Assembly: GCA_037179335.1 (NCBI GenBank)
Contig: JAKZHN010000021.1
Location: 310,001 to 374,000, forward strand
Source: Cyclaneusma minus
Taxonomy: Eukaryota > Ascomycota > Leotiomycetes > Marthamycetales > Marthamycetaceae
DNA: 64,000 nt
Reading direction: 5' to 3'
The translations under genes and the position numbers were made by a program. The notes below the pieces were generated by a model. It worked only from the letters and a program-made list of their open reading frames with translations, was not told where the DNA came from and did no database searches. Positions 56,584 through 64,000 of the stretch are shown piece after piece; position 1 is the stretch's first letter; each line of letters starts with the position of its first letter.

Positions 56584-57918
56584 CTACAAAACTCTGCGGC
56601 TATTGCTGTCAGACTCGATGATATTCCGCTTCTCGACATTTTCAGGCTCAGTCTCTGTAGAGCTAACGGCTACAACAATAGGGACGCGGGAAACTTCCCA
56701 CTCATCTATCCGGGGGCCATCCCAGTCATCCGAATTCAATATCTCTTTCAGCGATTTAGTAACCTGGCGACGACATTTCTTAGTCCCTCTCACCGGCTGC
56801 TTGACACCTCGGATCTTGAGGAAGTCATGCTCTCCAGCATCTCGAAAGTAGAAAGTTTCAGGAATCCTTGTAAGGTCGACGGCATCGACTCGTGGGGCTT
56901 GGTCCACAGAGAGCACGATGAAAAGCCGCTCGAGCTGCGGAAACAGTTCCAAGAAGTCCCTGAACATGTAAACTTCCCCATCGCAATGTGCAGCTTCATC
57001 GATATCGTGCCAATCGACTGCGACGTGATGAATTTCCGAGAGATCTAGAGGCATTAATGAGAGGTCCCAGAAGTTGCAGTACGTCCAAACTTCGTATATG
57101 GTTTTGGTGAAATAGAACACATCTTGCTCATGGTCGATGAGCGTCTTATTGTCTACCGTATCCAAAGCATAGAATTTCGATGCCTGCCGTCTGGCCTCCG
57201 GGCATGCTGGTTCGTAATTCGTATCATCGGATTGGAAGCAACGCCAGATACCACCAGAGTCCGAAGGTTCCGAAGTTCCCGCAGAGTCTGCAGAGTTCGA
57301 AGATTCTGAAAGTGGCGTGTCATCACGATGGGGTGTCGGGTAGTACCCGTAAGTGAGGACACGATCGCGGCTCATTGAAAGATCCCATATCATATGTCGA
57401 ATCTCCGGAGGCAGCTTCGCGAAGTTGTGGAACTTGTATCTAAATACAGCCCACAACTCCTCAGCATGGGCAGCGTCCACCATTCTCTCTTTAGCGAGGG
57501 ACGCAACATGGTCACATAGCGGAAGCCCAAGTGGTTCGGTACGAAGGACCTCCAGGACTTCTTGAATGGTAGCTCTGAAGTCGATGTTGTCTCGCCTGCA
57601 GCCGTGACTAAGACCACAAAGGAAAGCAGTGAGTTCTAATGGAGAACCCTTGACGGCAAGGACTTGGTCTCTGAGGGTACCAAAAGGGGAAGAATGTTCG
57701 TCGAAGTTGCAAGAGATTGTATCGTAGAAGGTGAGACGCGCGAGTTCATTCGTCCCTAGTCGATGTAGCTGCTCTAGGAGACGAAGGCGAGATGTTCTTA
57801 TATGCTCGGCTTTGGAGCTGTATGCAGTGTTTTGACTCCCGCTTCGATGGATCGGAGGATTTTCTCTAGCAGGCAGTCCTACAAGAGGGCCGGGGCCTTG
57901 AGTCTGTTTGATGCTCAT
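56584..57918 (-). CDS. 2EXR-domain protein (paralogue 1), 444 aa
   Basis: One long frame on the minus strand. The central part matches the 2EXR domain, an F-box-like fungal family: 'FAKLPPEIRHMIWDLSMSRD' near residue 168, followed by the typical 'EPACPEARRQASKFYALDTV' and 'HEQDVFYFTKTIYEVW'. Molecular function of the family is not established; F-box-like roles in protein turnover are only suggested. The ATG at 57918 lies where the close relative at 59.3-60.5 kb has the last bases of an intron (CAACAG before ACTCRAG). An exon equivalent to the relative's first exon is visible at about 57958-57990 but lacks an ATG, so this copy probably gained a start inside the former intron. Confidence 0.8.
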   Translation of the reverse strand: MSIKQTQGPGPLVGLPARENPPIHRSGSQNTAYSSKAEHIRTSRLRLLEQLHRLGTNELARLTFYDTISCNFDEHSSPFGTLRDQVLAVKGSPLELTAFLCGLSHGCRRDNIDFRATIQEVLEVLRTEPLGLPLCDHVASLAKERMVDAAHAEELWAVFRYKFHNFAKLPPEIRHMIWDLSMSRDRVLTYGYYPTPHRDDTPLSESSNSADSAGTSEPSDSGGIWRCFQSDDTNYEPACPEARRQASKFYALDTVDNKTLIDHEQDVFYFTKTIYEVWTYCNFWDLSLMPLDLSEIHHVAVDWHDIDEAAHCDGEVYMFRDFLELFPQLERLFIVLSVDQAPRVDAVDLTRIPETFYFRDAGEHDFLKIRGVKQPVRGTKKCRRQVTKSLKEILNSDDWDGPRIDEWEVSRVPIVVAVSSTETEPENVEKRNIIESDSNSRRVL

Positions 57919-59289
57919 TTAGTTTGGTTTCAGTTGTTTCTGGCATGCTTGCTCACCTGGGCCTGCAAGAGATTCTGATACGCCAGTATGGCTGTGAATC
58001 GACGGAAGCGTTGAGAGATCACAGGAGGTCCGACGTGAGACGATAGAACGCGGAGTATATAGAAGCTGAACAGTCGGTAGACCCGTGGTTTTGAGGATTA
58101 TCTTTTGTGGGACTGGAGGGATGATTTTTTGAAGGTTGAGTGATTGTGAACGGTCGAGAGTCGGGAGTGGGGTAAGGAAAGTTAAAATGAGATTGAAAAT
58201 GGCGTGTCAACTGACAACTGATAGCTGGAACTCTGTATCGCGCTAAGAAGCGGCACATCAGCAAAGCGTGTGGATTGAAGAGCTGGCTGGGTAGGGGTGG
58301 CAATGAAGAAATAGATACTTAAGGTACCAGATAGGAAAAGATGGCGGCTTCGGGCAGGATTTGAGTAGCATAATTGGAATTTTAGGCTTTAACTTAGGTA
58401 GGAATTGGCGAAAGACCCTGTAAGGCTCAATATTGGCTGTTTGTAGCTGTGGTAATTTCTTTCTCAATTGCTAGTGTACCTAGACCTAGCAGCTATAAGA
58501 GTTGCCAGATATATCTACTTGGCTATTGGTCACGAACTTGTAAAACTGTTGTGATGAATTTGAAAATAGAGATTCCAGGATGAGTTATGGGATCTGGGCC
58601 AGTTATGGATAGTGGTGTTGGGTATAGATTGAGGCGAGCACAGTTGGTGAAAAATGCGGAGGATTCTAGGTTTCGAAGCTGAGAAGAAAACAGCAGTTGA
58701 GATTTTTTGGGCTGTACACTAACAGCATATCACTTGCACCTTTAGGGTTTACCAAAAGGTGAATTCGAGGAATTCTTTGTTGAAACTCCAGTACAATAGT
58801 GATGCTGACCACATAACTACAGATACAATGGCTGAATGGCGTGCGATTTCAGCAAAAAGATTTCCTGCTTGAGTCCCTTCCACCTTCCGAACTTTTGCCG
58901 AGCATGAAATGCTAGTAGTAAGCAGGAGAGAACATCCCAGCTTCATTCTCATGAATCATGATCTCACTATAAACCTAGGCCACACGGTGGTCGAATCGAG
59001 TGCCGTCCATTCTCGCTTTCTCAGCAGCTATCGGCAATCGCATATCATTTTGTAGATCTTCTGATTTCAAATCTTCTTATAGAGCCAGTCAACGAACGTG
59101 CACCTCTATTTTTACGACAGTGGAGTCACACATCTAGGATTATGGAATTGCATATCGTACCTTTTTGTTCATGAAGCGTACCCCTTTACCTTCAGAAGTT
59201 CCAGAACTTATTCAGACCAATTCCCCGGATCGTATGCATCCTCGAAATAGGGCTAGGTCCTCCGGAAATCGCATTCCGGCTCATGCGGC
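57919..59289. other. Region between the two 2EXR paralogues
   Basis: The first 100 bp holds the vestigial first exon and intron described for paralogue 1. A 67-codon minus-strand frame at 58749-58952 begins with a signal-peptide-like segment (MRMKLGCSLLLTTSISCSAK) but has no other support. The remainder shows nothing recognisable. Confidence 0.4.
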
Positions 59290-60516
59290 TTAACGGCGCT
59301 TAACGGCCACAACAATACGCAATGGAGGTGCTTTCCATTCCCATGGCGGGTTGCCGTAACTGCAACGAGGTTTCCAAGTCATCCTTTGCTTCAGTTTCTC
59401 CTTGATTTTGCTGTGGAGGTATTCAAGACATTCCGTCTTCGGCGCTTCACGATCCTTCGAGCGTACGTCCTCATCTGTGGCCTCTCGAAAGTAGAGAGAC
59501 CCTGACATCATGATGGGAAAGAATTCCCCAGCGGTTCACGTTCCTCAAAAAATACGACAACAAGCTGCCTGAGTTGCATGATGTCTTGAACGGTCTTACG
59601 TTGGTAGCGCCAGCCGTCGTCGATGCTCCAAATAGAGTCGTAATCGACAGCGATACGGCGGCTGTACGTGTCCCCATGAGCTGTGGACCTTATGTCGAGG
59701 TCGTCCCCTAGGTAACTTAGGGGAACACTTCCGCAATAGAACACATCTCGGTCATAGTTGACTAAGTCGCCTTGAACCGTCGTATGGTGTTTCAGTAACA
59801 GCCGGCTGTCCTCCGCACATGCTGGTTCGTCTTTCGGGATATTCCAATCCCCCCAATCTCGGACAAAAACGCGCTCGCGACTCCATGAAAGCTCCCATAT
59901 AATATGTCTGATCTCGGCAGGGAGGTCCGCGAACTTGTGAAATTTATGGCTGAAGACTTCAGAAACTTCCTCGGCATGAACAGCATCTGCCATCGTATCT
60001 TTCGTATAGGACGCAACATAGTCGCAAAATTGAAGGCCGAAAGGCTCGGTGCGAAACAACTCGAGTATTTCTTGAATGGTAGCTTTGAAATCCACCGCCA
60101 TATTCATGTGTCTGCAGCCATAGCTTAAACCACAAAGAAAAGCAATAAGCTCCCCTGAGGAACCCTTGACCGCGTCAACTTGGTCTTTGAGGGTACCAGA
60201 TGGCGAGTCTTTGCTGAAGTCACATGGAAAGGTGTCGTAGAAGATGGTATGCGCGAGTCGATCCGCCCCTAATAAATCGAGCTGTTCTACCAGGTGAATG
60301 CGAGAGGCCCTGACCCGATCTCCTTTGGAGGTGCGCGCAACAACGCCTTGAGTCTCACTCTGGGCGCTCTGAGGGTTCCCTTCAGCAGGCTGTCCGACAT
60401 GAAGGCTCGGGTCTCGAGTCTGTTGAGCGTTAGTTGGGTTTCAACTGTTTCTTTGGCAAGTTCCTCACCTGAGCGTGCACGAGACTCTGGTGCGTCGTAG
60501 GAGCGTCGTTCACCAT
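59290..60516 (-). pseudogene. 2EXR-domain paralogue 2, frameshifted near its 3' end
   Basis: Exon 1 is 60516-60469 (MVNDAPTTHQSLVHAQ) and exon 2 begins at 60419 after an intron GTGAGG...CAG. The frame then runs to a stop at 59508, giving 319 residues that align along their length with paralogue 1: SRIHLVEQL, 'FYDTFPCDFS', 'FADLPAEIRHIIWELSWSRE' and 'NYDRDVFY'. Beyond the stop, similarity continues in another frame from about 59511 to 59290 (GSLYFREATDED, then LRIVVAVKRR, matching ETFYFRDAGEHD and VPIVVAVSS in paralogue 1). One frame change near 59505-59520 therefore separates the two parts. Either it is a pseudogene, a still functional shortened protein, or a sequencing error. No GT-AG intron of plausible length fits there. 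Confidence 0.75.
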
Positions 60517-61419
60517 TGTGACAGTGAATGGATGGGAATGCTGAGCTGTCACGGAGTGCTTTGACGTTGATGTATCTCCTCCCCGGGATGCTCGGATGCT
60601 CGAATGCTCGGCTGGTAGAAGGTGATGTTTGGTAGGACTTGGAGAATGAGCCGAATAGTTGATGGAAGTGTAGGCTTTGGGGATGATCTCTTGTGGGAGG
60701 GACGATGCTTTGAAAATTGAATGGGTTGCGGATGCTCGGGAGTCGAGAGAGGGGTGAGTAGGAGACATATAGAGTATGGCGTGACAGCTGATGCCCAAAC
60801 TCTATGCCACGCTAGGGAGCATCAACAACAGCACACCAGCAAACACTGACAGCACTTGGGTGTGGTAAATGTCAGAAGTTCGCTTTTCCCTTCCAAATTT
60901 GCAGTGTGCGTGATGTTATCCAATACCAACGAAACCAGCAGAAGCCCACGTACAACGAAAGCAAAGGAATGCCCAAGCTATTTCGGGACAATTGAGTTGA
61001 CCCAATCGTAACTCTTCAAAAATGCAATGTCCGCTCACCCGAAGAAATCCGAAAGGTTGACAATAAAGCATAAGACAGGCAAAACCAAAGACAGCCATGA
61101 GAGAGGGACCGAAACCCACAACCCAAACACGAATGAATCCAAAAAAAAGCATACCTAGCCCTGTAGTGCCTGTACTCAACTCAAAACAATTCAACAAGTA
61201 CCCAGCGCAAGACCCTGACTCTCGGCACATATGCAATCCTACCACGGCACTGGCCCAATGGAACTCGCAAACCATGGATCACCGCAAGCCTGGCGTTCAT
61301 TTAGCACACACGTATTCAAGCAAATCCTGCGCGCACATCTCACCACCTCGACCACATCTAACAGCCACATCGACACCATCCCAAGCTTCAATAGCCTCAC
61401 CAAAAACCGACACGTAAAG
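60517..61419. other. Intergenic region upstream of paralogue 2
   Basis: About 900 bp. Long opposing frames between 60916 and 61417 overlap one another, and neither shows a domain. No gene supported. Confidence 0.4.
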
Positions 61420-61611
61420 ATGTGTGTATTTGCGCGCAATTTCTACTATATCTGCAAACACCGCCTCACGGTACAGACTTGCGACCTCCCTTGTTTGAGT
61501 TTCAAACACATCAAGCAGACTGTGGCCGGCAGATGCCCACAGTGCAAATACAAGGCCGAAGTCAGGTCCGGGCTCAAGACTAAGGTTAATACTACCGCTG
61601 GTAACTCTTAG
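61420..61611 (+). CDS. Small Cys-rich protein of unknown function, 63 aa
   Basis: A 63-residue frame starting at the ATG at 61420 has six Cys and one His in a spacing that could bind zinc: MCVFARNFYYICKHR, QTCDLPC, then GRCPQCKYKAEV near the C-terminus. The CPxCK ending is typical of zinc-ribbon knuckles. The frame is open further upstream (to about 61231), but the composition changes there, so I chose the internal ATG. I do not recognise a family, and it may be spurious. Confidence 0.4.
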   Translation: MCVFARNFYYICKHRLTVQTCDLPCLSFKHIKQTVAGRCPQCKYKAEVRSGLKTKVNTTAGNS

Positions 61612-61825
61612 AGTCCGTGCTAACATGGAGATTGTTCTTTGCTGACTTGCGGTCTTGGGTATATAGTGTCTCGGACTGCATAACCGTTAAGCGTTAATTA
61701 AAAGGGGTATAGCGATATTACAACCTGACTCCCAACCAACCCACCTATTACCCCAATCCAGGAATTTGGCTCTCCAGCCTCTCATGTCCACCAAACCAGA
61801 CTCCATACCCTCCCACCATCCGTTC

Positions 61826-63117
61826 TCACTTCAAAGAAACCCCAGCACCCGCCTCACCATTCCCATTCGCATGACCATTCTCCACATCCAACGTCGCCGA
61901 CTCCTCCCCCGGCGCACCGCCCGTGTACGTCCCCGTCCCCACGCCCGCCCAAAAAGCCCTCTCCCTACTCCTCGGTCCCCACGCCCAGCCCGCCCCATTA
62001 CTCAACGGCAAGTGATAATACCTGAATGCAAACACCGCCGTCACAGTGCCAATGAAAAACCCGCTCAGGATGTCAAATCCGTGATGGCGGAAATCGTACC
62101 AGCGTGAGACGCAAATGTAGATAGAGGCGCAAAACGGGATGGCGGCGAGGACGAGCAGGTAGAGAGGAGGCGCGGCGGCTTCGCTGCGGGCGGCGATGGT
62201 TTCGGTGTCTAGGCCGGGCTCGGAGGTGAAGGGGTTTAGGGATTGTTGGCCGGCGTCGGAACTGCGGGAATGGGGCTCGGGGGTGTTTGTTGAGCCGGAG
62301 GGGAATGCGGAGTGGTAGTGGGTGTTGTTGCGGCGGTAGGCGCGGGGGGCGAGCGTGGGGATGTTGATGGCGAGTTTGGCGGCGAGGAAGAGGCTTAGGT
62401 AGACGAGACCGGCGGCGGAAAAGGAGGAGTGGCCGCTGGGGAAACTGCGGAAACCGTCGTCTAGATCAGTACCAGCCGCCGGTCGGCAGATACCGGAGGA
62501 TACCAAGGGAGAAACGTCGAGATTGGTATAGCCGACGGTGAATTCGGATATGCGAGAACGGTCGGGGTTGCAGCGCATGAGCAGGTCGGGACGAGGCTTG
62601 CCGGCGAGGTTCTTGATGCCGCTGGTGATGAACCAGGCGAAGGCGCAGGACATGGCGAGGCCGAGCCAGCCGATCTGCCATTCCCAGAGCTTGCGGCGCC
62701 AGACCAAATTCTTGGGGACGCCGTTGGGTACGGTGGGTCCTGGAACGAGCAATAGAGAAATGAGGAGGATAATAACTGCCGGAGCAAGTAGTGAGACGAC
62801 TATAAGGACAGCTGTCGACACAGTATCGGCATGGTGTGGGAAGCTGATGCTGACATCGTCAAGGGAAAAGGGGCGATCGAAGGGACGGATGGTGCCGACG
62901 GCCGTGCCAATAGCAGCGACGATGCTATATTCTGTCAGTTGTATTCACAGTCGTCAGAAGGTTGGAAGACGTACATAAGAACAACCCAGTCTAGAACATA
63001 AGACAGAACAACAGCAACAGACAGTCTGTTACGCGGGGGAGAGGTTTTTGGTTTAAGGCCCATTGTGAGTTTGTTGTAAGACTCTTGAATGTGGCGAGCA
63101 ATGGGGAGGGCCGGCAT
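61826..63117 (-). CDS. PAP2-family lipid phosphatase (LPP/DPP1-like), 413 aa
   Basis: Exon 1 is 63117-62975 and exon 2 is 62924-61826 on the minus strand (intron GTACGT...TAG, splitting an Ile codon). The three PAP2 catalytic motifs are complete: K-x6-RP as KNLAGKPRP (about residues 152-160), PSGH as RSFPSGHSS (about 207-215) and SR-x5-H-x3-D as 'SRWYDFRHHGFD' (about 321-332). Six membrane segments are predicted, including 'WVVLIIVAAIGTAVGTI', 'LIVVSLLAPAVIILLI' and 'AAIPFCASIYICV'. Known relatives dephosphorylate phosphatidic acid, diacylglycerol pyrophosphate and related lipids, at the vacuole or Golgi in yeast. A Ser/Pro-rich loop of about 60 residues lies between motifs 2 and 3. Start: MPALPIARHI, with a second Met at residue 19 as alternative. 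Confidence 0.95.
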
Positions 63118-63862
63118 TTTGTAGGAGGGAGGATACGGACCCCAATATAAGGAGATCTTTGCCGATTACAGTGGGGACCGGTGCATGTGCTTGTCCAGGG
63201 GGCTGTGGTCTGGAGTAGTAGTGGGTACCTGTATTTAAATAGGAAGATGTAGATTCTCTTAGCAGTGACATCTTCGGTCGACGTATCTCGTGCCCGTCCG
63301 CCATCGCGCCTGCCCAGTCGAAACTAGGTGCCGTAGATGGCGTTAGTGGACATACTTGCTGGCGCGCTATTCGGCAGCGACGCTCTGTATGCAACGTGGC
63401 TGAGTGCGGTTCAGCTTCAGCCTTCCCACCGCGTGTGTCTGGTGGTGTCATTACGAAACTTCGATTGGTGTCAAGTCGGGCCATGGCGATGGGAAGTGGA
63501 AAGTGACACGACCGGAGCCATTACCCGCAAAGTGTACCGTGACGCAGTCATTGACGTGACGACTTCGCCGGTCGGATAACGAAAATGGTGAAGGTTACTA
63601 TGGGAGTCCAACTTGGACAGGCGACAGGCGACAGGGGGTCAAATATCCTTGTACGCGCGATGCACCCGGAGTCCCAACCCCCACTCACACACCCCAACCT
63701 CGAACCGAGGAAGACGTCCATCTGCATTTCTTGACATCAACAGCATCAACAACTCGAAGCATGTAAGACGTACATTTTCTTTTACCATCATCCCAAAGTC
63801 AAAGCTTTCCTCAATCATCATCCACTTTGACAAAAGCAAAGCTCTTATTTCCTTCTCCCGCC
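63118..63862. other. Intergenic region between PAP2 and amidase genes
   Basis: Divergent promoters of the flanking genes. An 80-codon plus-strand frame at 63337-63579 has an ATG but no recognisable feature. The end (63770-63862) looks like a 5' leader. Confidence 0.45.
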
Positions 63863-64000
63863 ATGCCAGCCAAATGGGAGCAAATCGCCCAGCAAAAGCA
63901 ACATGAGCGTGCTTCACGCATCCCCAAAGACTGGCTCATCCCCCTCCCCTCCCCCATCCCCTCGGATGTGCGTTCCTACACCCTCAAATGCGGTCTCTTG
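63863..64000 (+). CDS. Amidase family protein, N-terminal fragment
   Basis: The ATG at 63863 (CCGCCATGCC) opens a frame to the window's right edge. The 46 visible residues ('WEQIAQQKQHERASRIPKDW', then LIPLPS) match the N-terminal arm of fungal acetamidase-type amidases, in which a Q-x2-A-x-K-(x)n-R-x-IP-x-(D/E)W-L pattern precedes the signature domain. The catalytic Ser-cisSer-Lys triad would lie beyond the window, so activity cannot be checked. It is transcribed divergently from the PAP2 gene. Confidence 0.65.
   Translation, partial: MPAKWEQIAQQKQHERASRIPKDWLIPLPSPIPSDVRSYTLKCGLL

Noticed and set aside
56578..57048. Plus-strand frame inside 2EXR paralogue 1
   Set aside because: It is a shadow of the minus-strand gene, which has a recognisable domain.
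58749..58952. 67-codon minus-strand frame with a signal-like N-terminus
   Set aside because: Only the hydrophobic start supports it; the rest of the frame has no Cys pattern or other feature and there is no paralogue.

Overview
The window is nuclear DNA of a filamentous ascomycete (Pezizomycotina). Support comes from many short 5'GT-AG3' introns of about 45-110 bp, compact genes on both strands with typical fungal start contexts, a CENP-X/MHF2 gene, a Crh-type GPI-anchored cell-wall transglycosidase, 2EXR-domain proteins, a fungal amidase start and several fungal-style MITEs. I cannot fix the genus from sequence alone.

Layout. 1-2.2 kb: a coiled-coil protein of unknown function. 2.7-8.7 kb: tandem repeat array A, non-coding, each unit carrying a TATA box on the plus strand. 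8.7-32.4 kb: a dense block of ordinary genes: an APC-family permease with a tRNA gene inside its last intron, MHF2/CENP-X, a cupredoxin-like secreted serine-rich protein, a head-to-head ribosomal protein pair (RPS5 and RPS25), a cytochrome-b5/MAPR protein, a Tc1/mariner-like MITE, a second small transposed element, a 52-residue secreted cysteine-containing peptide, a ferric-reductase-like protein, a short conserved-looking protein, a SUZ-domain protein, NAR1, an alpha/beta hydrolase and a small membrane protein. 32.6-40.7 kb: array B, the same kind of unit as array A but with the TATA box on the minus strand. 40.9-44.8 kb: array D, divergent TATA pairs. 45.4-46.8 kb: a GH16 Crh-type transglycosidase. 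47-49.5 kb: mostly empty, with one MITE. 49.6-54.4 kb: array C, a third variant. 56.6-60.5 kb: two 2EXR paralogues, one frameshifted. 61.4-64 kb: a small Cys protein, a PAP2 lipid phosphatase and the start of an amidase gene.

The striking feature is the set of arrays. About 23 kb in four blocks holds more than 60 TATA-like boxes at regular spacing (roughly 290-350 bp in A, B and C; 600-660 bp for the divergent pairs in D). In A, B and C most TATA boxes have a CTGCTGTCG/CGACAGCAG element about 54-112 bp upstream. No unit contains a conserved open reading frame. The core promoter is better conserved than the rest of the unit, which is what one would expect if transcription itself is under selection. 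I interpret this as a large family of repeated, TATA-driven, probably non-coding transcription units embedded between housekeeping genes. That is inference: a diverged satellite or degenerate solo-LTR array remains possible and only RNA data can decide.

The ordinary genes are independent single units, not a pathway cluster. The only visible co-regulation is the bidirectional promoter between the two ribosomal protein genes.
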